Source of the DNA: Candidatus Woesearchaeota archaeon
GTDB lineage: Archaea > Nanobdellota > Nanobdellia > Woesearchaeales > UBA12501
Direction: 5' to 3'
Assembly: GCA_016177345.1 (NCBI GenBank)
Contig: JACOVM010000017.1
Span: forward strand, 1-11,067
DNA: 11,067 nucleotides
This document shows positions 1 to 5,627 of the stretch, piece after piece. The position numbers and the translations under genes are program-made. Each line of letters begins with the position of its first letter. Position 1 is the first letter of the stretch. Below the pieces are notes generated by a model that saw only the letters and a list, made by a program, of their open reading frames with translations, ran no database searches and was not told where the DNA came from.

Positions 1-60
1 GAGTGAGGAGTCCCCCTACACGGCAGTGTAGTTCGTCGAACAGAAGAATTTTCTTAAAAA

Positions 61-122
61 GCAGTGCAGTTCCCTTCCGATACATAAAATTAGTTGTGCG
101 ATGAGGAAGGAAACTGCACTGT
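61..122. repeat. long inverted repeat (17-18 bp stem, 26-nt loop)
   Basis: Positions 61-78 pair with 105-122. Eleven outer pairs (CAGTGCAGTT with AACTGCACTG, plus a G.T closing pair) and six inner pairs (CCTTCC with GGAAGG) are separated by one C/A mismatch. The loop is positions 79-104. Read on the minus strand, the stem is followed by CTTTTTAAG, so it could act as a second terminator or protect an RNA 3' end. A 12-bp direct echo of the left arm (GCAGTG-T/C-AGTTC) lies at 23-34. Confidence 0.6.
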
Positions 123-143
123 GCGGGAAAAAATAAAGTTTTC

Positions 144-171
144 AAAAAAACAACGGCGGCGCGGGGTTGTT
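144..171 (-). terminator. hairpin plus T-run, likely terminator of the giant gene
   Basis: On the minus strand AACAAC (171-166) can pair with GTTGTT (154-149) across an 11-nt GC-rich loop. A run of seven T residues (150-144) begins within the end of the stem, and a second T-run lies shortly beyond (near 135-126). The site is about 117 nt past the stop codon of the giant gene. T-runs are the main determinant of archaeal termination, so the call rests mainly on them. Confidence 0.5.
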
Positions 172-287
172 CCATAAGGGGACGCGGCCATCAAGCACTG
201 CAACGATGCATTCGAAGTCGCTGAACGCTAACAACTTTCACTTAATGGGATATGCTCTTAATAATTGTAAATCCTATTTTAGTATTT

Positions 288-3200
288 CTAATTTAGCATA
301 CCTGAAAACGCCTCTGCCGTCGTCGACTCAAGGCCAGGATCGACAATTGTTACAACCCCATGTTCATTGAAGACAACCAGCGGTGCATGGCTTTGAACAA
401 TCGTTTTGTCTGGGAGCTGCCCGAGCATCATCGCCTTGTCTTCTCCAATAACAAATGGAACATCAACTCTCTTGTGAATGACTTCAAGATTTTGTTCTGG
501 GATCACAAACGAGGTTGCCAATTCTTCATTTTGTGGTGCTGTTGTTAGCCTTCCCATGTTCTCAAAGTGTGATGCTTCCTGGTTTTGGCGGAAGGTGTAA
601 ATAATGACCTCCAGTTTTGTTTCTTTTGAATCTTGCCGCTGGAACTGCTTTAGTGAATTTCTAATATTTCTTACTGAAGCACCGCTGAATTCGGCTCCCT
701 CAATGAGGGCAACTCGCACTGTTCCTGTTCCTCGTCCTGTCTGCCGTGCAGCGATAGCCAGGTCCAGCTTTGCATTTAGTTCAGCATAGGCTTGGCCGGG
801 CTCTGGGTTGACGGAGTTTGAGAAGATACGCGTTGATTCAACAGTTGGAAAGGAATTGATGATTGACTCTTCATACGGATAACCCCCCCGTCCGGAATAA
901 ATAATAATATCTGGGGGGATGGCATGAATATCCTGCTTGACAAGGTCAACAGCATCTTGCACTGCTTTAAGATGATTTTCATTGATGAAAATAACACCAG
1001 AGAGCTCACTGTCTTTGCCTGCGGTTATGTGCCGGTAATTCTCAGCAGCTTCTATAGCCATCACATGCCGATGCTCGTCAATAGCTTGTTGGATTGCTGT
1101 TTCTAAATCATCGTCATCTAGGCCACTTTGCCGCTGTTCTATTGGGAGTTCCCTTTCTTTGTAGAGCGAAACAAGCTGTTGCTCTGCTTCTTCAGCATTT
1201 CTCAATTGCCGATTCGCTTGATGAATGGTTTCTTCAAGGCCTGCTGGCGTTGGCTGTTCTAATGGATAATGTTCGATGACAAACTGGCCGTCGTTGTTCA
1301 GGCTGATCGTTCGAATGGAATCAATTTCACCAGGTGTTCCACGAACAACATAACTTATTGAAGTAGCATCGGCATCTAAACCCTGGAGAACGCGTCTTGT
1401 TTGAACATTCCTCCCAATATACCTGTGTAAATGCTGCTGGAATGTTTCTAACTTTTGTCTATCACTTTGTACTACCTGCTTTAGTTGAGGCTGATTTGCT
1501 TGACGGAGGGTAAGCGCTCGTGAAACTTGATTTGAAATATCGGCCTGTGCAATCAGCCGTGCAGCCTCCTCTTCAGGAATTCCCCTGCTGTGAAGATAGG
1601 CAACTGCGCTTTCACCAACGTCACTAGAAAGAATATCCTCCATGTCCACGCCTGTTCCTGCTGCTCGTTCTCGAAGGATTTCTACCCTCTCAGCAACAAC
1701 TGCTGCTTGGTCTAGTTTACCTTTTGCCGTAAGTGATTCTAGTATTCCCTCTAATTTTTCTGCTTCTTGTGCAGCATAGGCTGGCTGCTTGAGGCGGACG
1801 AGCTGCCTGAAGCGTTCCAATTCAGGATTCATTGCTAATGGCTGCCTTGTTCCAGTAATGGTTCCATCTTTTGCAATGGTGATCGGGTCATTATTGTTCT
1901 TTTTGGAGAGCAGAACTGCGCTGTCTGCATTTTCGAGAACATCAGAGTATTTTTCTCCTGCAGCAGCTTCTTTCACTCCAACTCGAATGTCATAGCCGCA
2001 GGGCTTTCCGCAATTCCTAATCTTATTTGGAAGGTCCTGTGCAAGGGTTGGGTTTGCATCAAGGACTTCTCTCCGGAATGTCATGAATGTTTCATCCCCT
2101 CCCCTGAATCTGCCACGCTGCGCAAACTCCCACTTCAAAAATACTTTTAGGTCATCAAGCGAATCAATGCTTCCATCATAGCCTGCTCCCTGCGCGATAA
2201 TGCGATATTTTTGAATCGTTTCAGCAGGCTGCATCTTGATGTTATCAACAGCTTCATCATACACATCTCGTATTTTTTTGTTGACATTTGCAATATCATG
2301 GTCAATCTTATTTCCTGCTTTCAAGCCGAGGAACAAGTCTCCCTCTCCCCGTTCTATTTCTTCTTTTGTTATTCGGAGAATACTCTCCTTGTTTTTCTGC
2401 CCAACTCCGATGCCGTCAATAGCGACAACAATATCTCCCTCTTTGATGCCAGTGATTTGGTCTGCCTGATATGCCTTCACTACTGGTAAGCTGCTGAAGA
2501 AACGATCCTGGGTGTCCATTTTGGCAAGTCGTATCAGGAGATCCTGGTACCCCAAGCGATCTTCTGTTCTTAATCCAGCTAGGTCATAGTAATCATTTCG
2601 CAGCGTCCTCTCAAAGCCGTGAAAGATGTCATTCGCTTCAGCTTGCCGCTCTATTGGAAGGCTATCATACCATGCTTTAACGCCGTTATCATATTCGGTA
2701 GGGGGCGTTTGGTGCTCTGCGCTGTACTTCATGCTTCTTCTCGTGTGGAGCCGCGTTTGCATGATGTCATCGCGGCCTCGTGCAATGCCGATTTGCAGCG
2801 TTACCGGCTCTCCTGCTAGTTCACTAAGCCGCTGCTCTGTTTGTTTTGCTTGCTGAAGAACGGCGTCAATGCATTGCTGAGTAGTACAGGCAACATAAGT
2901 TGTTTTTTGCAGTGTTGTTGGGATACCATCATGCTGCCGTACTGCATCAACAAGGCTTCTGTGCTGCTGGTCGATGGCTGCCGAGCCGAGCTCGTATCCT
3001 TGATCATTTAGGCGCTTGAGTGTTTCTCTCGGCATGGAAACTTCAATAAGGTGATACCTTGTAGAGTACTTTTCAAGCTCTTGGATTCGCCACGCAAATT
3101 CTGGGAGCTTTAACGCTCCGTACTTGTCTGTGGTTACTTGTCGATAGAGGTCATCAGCGAGAGCAGCGAATTCATCGCTTCCTGGCTTTGCTTGCTTGAA

Positions 3201-5627
3201 CGCTGCAATCTTTGCCAGCAATATTTTTCCCTCTTCAATTTGTTGTTGGGTTGGGGAAGGAGCATTCTGTACGCGAAGATCGAGCTGGCCAGCATCAGCA
3301 AGCTCTGGCTCGTCAACACGATGCGGCAGGTCGAAAAGAGAAGGGGGGGCAATATCGCACACGCCGGCTGCTGCTGCGACGAGGACTGGGCACGGCACGC
3401 TTCCTTCAACCTCAACCTTCTTTATTGCATCCTGGATAGAGGTTGACCCTTCCGGCAATGCTTGTTTGATCTCTTGCCCATAACCTACAACTTGCATCCT
3501 GTTAAGAGGAATTTCTCCTGGGATAAGAACCTCTGGCCCGTATATTTTATCTGGTAATTCATAATGGAGGTTCGCTTCTGCTGCTTTTGCTGTATCTAAA
3601 AAGTAAGTTGACCCAAGTGAATCAAGTTCAGGCGGAAGGGTGGCATGGGTTGGGTCAATGGTGTAATACCTATTGAAATCTCTCAAGCTGACAGTATCAC
3701 GCCAGTAACTGTTTATTATTCGCGCAGCCACATCACTCTCCCCGCCCATCACCTTATTCGCTCCATCCGTGTAGAATTGGCTACTCGTTACGATTGCAGT
3801 GTCAGGGTCTACTTCTACTTTTATTTTGACGCTCAAATCCAATGGCTGGTCTGCAGTATCTCTTGTTGTTGGGTGCGCATAAACAGAATCTTGGCGAGAA
3901 TAGCCTTTTCCCCTAAACCGTTCAGGAAGAGAAGCTTCTGCTCGGCTGTCAAAAGCAATGTCGCCCTCTGATCGGTAGTTGTTAAGCGATGATGTTGGCT
4001 TCAAGCCAGTCTCTGTGATATCATTAATGTTCTTTGGCCTCGTATTATGATAAGCAAAAGCATGGCCTGGGGTTTCTGGAAGTTGCTGCCTTTCTAGCGC
4101 AGCAAGATTATTGATTGTTTCCTTTGGATCACTGCCAAGATCTGCTCCTTGCTGTTGGAGGCGGTCAGCAACTTTTGCTGCGCCGCTTGGTTGAATGCCA
4201 GTTTCCAGTTGGTACACTAAATCTGCTCTGCGTGTTCGCTCCGCAAGCATTTTATCATAGAGCATGTCAAGGTCTTCTTGCCCTCTTGGCGTGTATTCTC
4301 CGGTATTAAGCAGTATTAATTTTCTTAGCGCATCTTTTCCTTCTTCGCTATCAGGATTTTCTGTCCAGATTCGCGAAAGTTCTGCTTCATCTTTGAGGGC
4401 TTTTTGGTATTCTATTTCTGCAATTCTTGTTCGTTCCTCAAGCTTTGCCTGAATAAACTCTTCTCTGCTCGGTATTTTTGGAAACAACTGTTGATGTGCC
4501 TCTCTGCCTTCTGGGCTGTCCGGGCGTTCAGCAATAATTTTTGCAAGGCGCTGCTTTTCATCATCAGCCATTGGCTTCCGTGCTTCAAGAACAGCCTTTC
4601 TTGCTTCTTCTGCTTTCTGCTCAATTGCCTTCTTTATTGCAGCCGGGCTGACCGTGGCAATGGCAGCTGCTGGAACCCCCTCAATATTCGGAAGGGCTTC
4701 TCCCTCTATTGCTGCGAGATATGTTTTTCCTTCAATCCTAAACGCCCCATTGCCGATGTTGGCGAACTCTTTTCCTTCGTCTTTGGCAAGCTTTTCAATT
4801 CCTGTAATATATGCATCCCTTTCTTCCCGCGTGGTAAACATTGCAGGAATTTCTCCAAGAACATTTCCTCTAGTGTCGAGAACAAGCTTTCTTGCACTGT
4901 CTCTCGCGATCGCTTTTCCTGCTTGTTCAATTCCCTCTGATGCAACGTCTAAGATATTACTTTGGCCAGTGATGGTTTCTGTGAGAAATCCAAGTGTTTG
5001 CCCATAATCGGGGGCAAAGGTGTTCACCAGTGTTTGAACAACGTATCCTGCCCCTGTTTCTATACTCTCTTCGATGGCGAGCTTGCTTCCAAGGGAAAAC
5101 GATCCGTCAATGAGGCGGACACCAGTGTTTAATTCTGTGCCGAGTGCCTGCATTGCTCGTGTTGATGCAATGGTTTGTCGAATTCCAGAGGCAGTCTCAC
5201 CAAGTCCAGCCAATCGCTCTGCCCCCATGGTCACTGTTCCTATTTTGCTTGCCCCAGAAAGCATCGTTCCTATAACTGTTGTTTGTGCTGTTAACCCAGA
5301 TGTGGTAGCAATGCCTGTTCGTCCAATAACCCCAAGCTGTGCTCCAGGCGCTAAAAATAGCATGGTATTTTTGACGTCAACAGCATTGGCTACCGTGTCT
5401 TTCCAGTCTTTCTCAAGAAATGCTTTATCAACATAGCCTGCTCCTGTTTCAAATGCGAAGTTTTCCATAATCCTTCCTTCGGCAAGGCGCCGTACGTCAT
5501 CGTTTCGCAATGCTTCACGAATACTAACCGTCATTTCTGAGGCAGCGTACATGGCTGCTGTTCTCCTTCGCTCATCAACATCACGAACAGGAAGGCTGAA
5601 GATGCCAGCGATGTCTTCCCCACCCAT
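288..5627 (-). CDS. 3' portion of giant multidomain protein: ART-like, GGDEF-like, PRTase-like, FHA-like domains
   Basis: This is a 1,779-aa open frame from ATG 5627. It probably continues the upstream ORF through a frameshift, because the 8 codons before the ATG (YSFEEIQA) extend the upstream sequence naturally. Domains in order: Ala/Gly/Thr-rich hydrophobic region (about 85-215); charged helices with a twice-repeated PDSxEG motif (350-440); ART-like domain (520-722; H527, Y583, E699 as a possible H-Y-E triad); possible degenerate GGDEF (855-970; LKRLNDQGYELG, LQIGIARG); better GGDEF-like domain (about 1020-1258; D1071, RGGDE at 1175-1179, AD-x-A-x4-K at 1234-1242); PRTase-like domain (1540-1685; SGRGGY, LIEGAEFSGAS); short FHA-like tail (1720-1779). 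Its only cysteines are pairs at 746/757, 914/919 and 1206/1210. The domain calls are motif-based and most have altered active sites. Substrates are unknown. If translated alone it would lack a signal peptide. Confidence 0.7.
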   Translation of the reverse strand: MGGEDIAGIFSLPVRDVDERRRTAAMYAASEMTVSIREALRNDDVRRLAEGRIMENFAFETGAGYVDKAFLEKDWKDTVANAVDVKNTMLFLAPGAQLGVIGRTGIATTSGLTAQTTVIGTMLSGASKIGTVTMGAERLAGLGETASGIRQTIASTRAMQALGTELNTGVRLIDGSFSLGSKLAIEESIETGAGYVVQTLVNTFAPDYGQTLGFLTETITGQSNILDVASEGIEQAGKAIARDSARKLVLDTRGNVLGEIPAMFTTREERDAYITGIEKLAKDEGKEFANIGNGAFRIEGKTYLAAIEGEALPNIEGVPAAAIATVSPAAIKKAIEQKAEEARKAVLEARKPMADDEKQRLAKIIAERPDSPEGREAHQQLFPKIPSREEFIQAKLEERTRIAEIEYQKALKDEAELSRIWTENPDSEEGKDALRKLILLNTGEYTPRGQEDLDMLYDKMLAERTRRADLVYQLETGIQPSGAAKVADRLQQQGADLGSDPKETINNLAALERQQLPETPGHAFAYHNTRPKNINDITETGLKPTSSLNNYRSEGDIAFDSRAEASLPERFRGKGYSRQDSVYAHPTTRDTADQPLDLSVKIKVEVDPDTAIVTSSQFYTDGANKVMGGESDVAARIINSYWRDTVSLRDFNRYYTIDPTHATLPPELDSLGSTYFLDTAKAAEANLHYELPDKIYGPEVLIPGEIPLNRMQVVGYGQEIKQALPEGSTSIQDAIKKVEVEGSVPCPVLVAAAAGVCDIAPPSLFDLPHRVDEPELADAGQLDLRVQNAPSPTQQQIEEGKILLAKIAAFKQAKPGSDEFAALADDLYRQVTTDKYGALKLPEFAWRIQELEKYSTRYHLIEVSMPRETLKRLNDQGYELGSAAIDQQHRSLVDAVRQHDGIPTTLQKTTYVACTTQQCIDAVLQQAKQTEQRLSELAGEPVTLQIGIARGRDDIMQTRLHTRRSMKYSAEHQTPPTEYDNGVKAWYDSLPIERQAEANDIFHGFERTLRNDYYDLAGLRTEDRLGYQDLLIRLAKMDTQDRFFSSLPVVKAYQADQITGIKEGDIVVAIDGIGVGQKNKESILRITKEEIERGEGDLFLGLKAGNKIDHDIANVNKKIRDVYDEAVDNIKMQPAETIQKYRIIAQGAGYDGSIDSLDDLKVFLKWEFAQRGRFRGGDETFMTFRREVLDANPTLAQDLPNKIRNCGKPCGYDIRVGVKEAAAGEKYSDVLENADSAVLLSKKNNNDPITIAKDGTITGTRQPLAMNPELERFRQLVRLKQPAYAAQEAEKLEGILESLTAKGKLDQAAVVAERVEILRERAAGTGVDMEDILSSDVGESAVAYLHSRGIPEEEAARLIAQADISNQVSRALTLRQANQPQLKQVVQSDRQKLETFQQHLHRYIGRNVQTRRVLQGLDADATSISYVVRGTPGEIDSIRTISLNNDGQFVIEHYPLEQPTPAGLEETIHQANRQLRNAEEAEQQLVSLYKERELPIEQRQSGLDDDDLETAIQQAIDEHRHVMAIEAAENYRHITAGKDSELSGVIFINENHLKAVQDAVDLVKQDIHAIPPDIIIYSGRGGYPYEESIINSFPTVESTRIFSNSVNPEPGQAYAELNAKLDLAIAARQTGRGTGTVRVALIEGAEFSGASVRNIRNSLKQFQRQDSKETKLEVIIYTFRQNQEASHFENMGRLTTAPQNEELATSFVIPEQNLEVIHKRVDVPFVIGEDKAMMLGQLPDKTIVQSHAPLVVFNEHGVVTIVDPGLESTTAEAFSGMLN

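Larger units (their letters stand above)
1..287. other. non-coding structured region downstream of the giant gene
   Basis: I see no convincing gene here. The only open frames are about 30 codons and have no recognisable product. The stretch holds a run of small perfect palindromes: CTACAC/GTGTAG at 16-31 around a GGCA loop, GTTCG-T-CGAAC at 31-41, and AAGAA/TTCTT at 44-55. A long imperfect hairpin follows at 61-122, then a hairpin with a T-run on the minus strand at 144-171. Positions 151-235 are clearly more GC-rich than the flanks. The region may be a 3' UTR with terminators, a small structured RNA, or both. I cannot name an RNA family. Confidence 0.6.

Noticed and set aside
97..226. Possible C/D box RNA (GATGA near 100, CTGA near 223)
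   Set aside because: The C box is incomplete and the spacing is far too long for an archaeal C/D guide RNA.
150..240. Possible tRNA, because TTCGAA occurs in a GC-rich stretch
   Set aside because: On neither strand could I form an acceptor stem, D arm and anticodon arm around it.
4404..4940. 178-aa plus-strand open frame, rich in Phe, Cys and Ser
   Set aside because: It lies wholly antisense to the well-supported giant gene, and its composition is that expected of an out-of-frame shadow.
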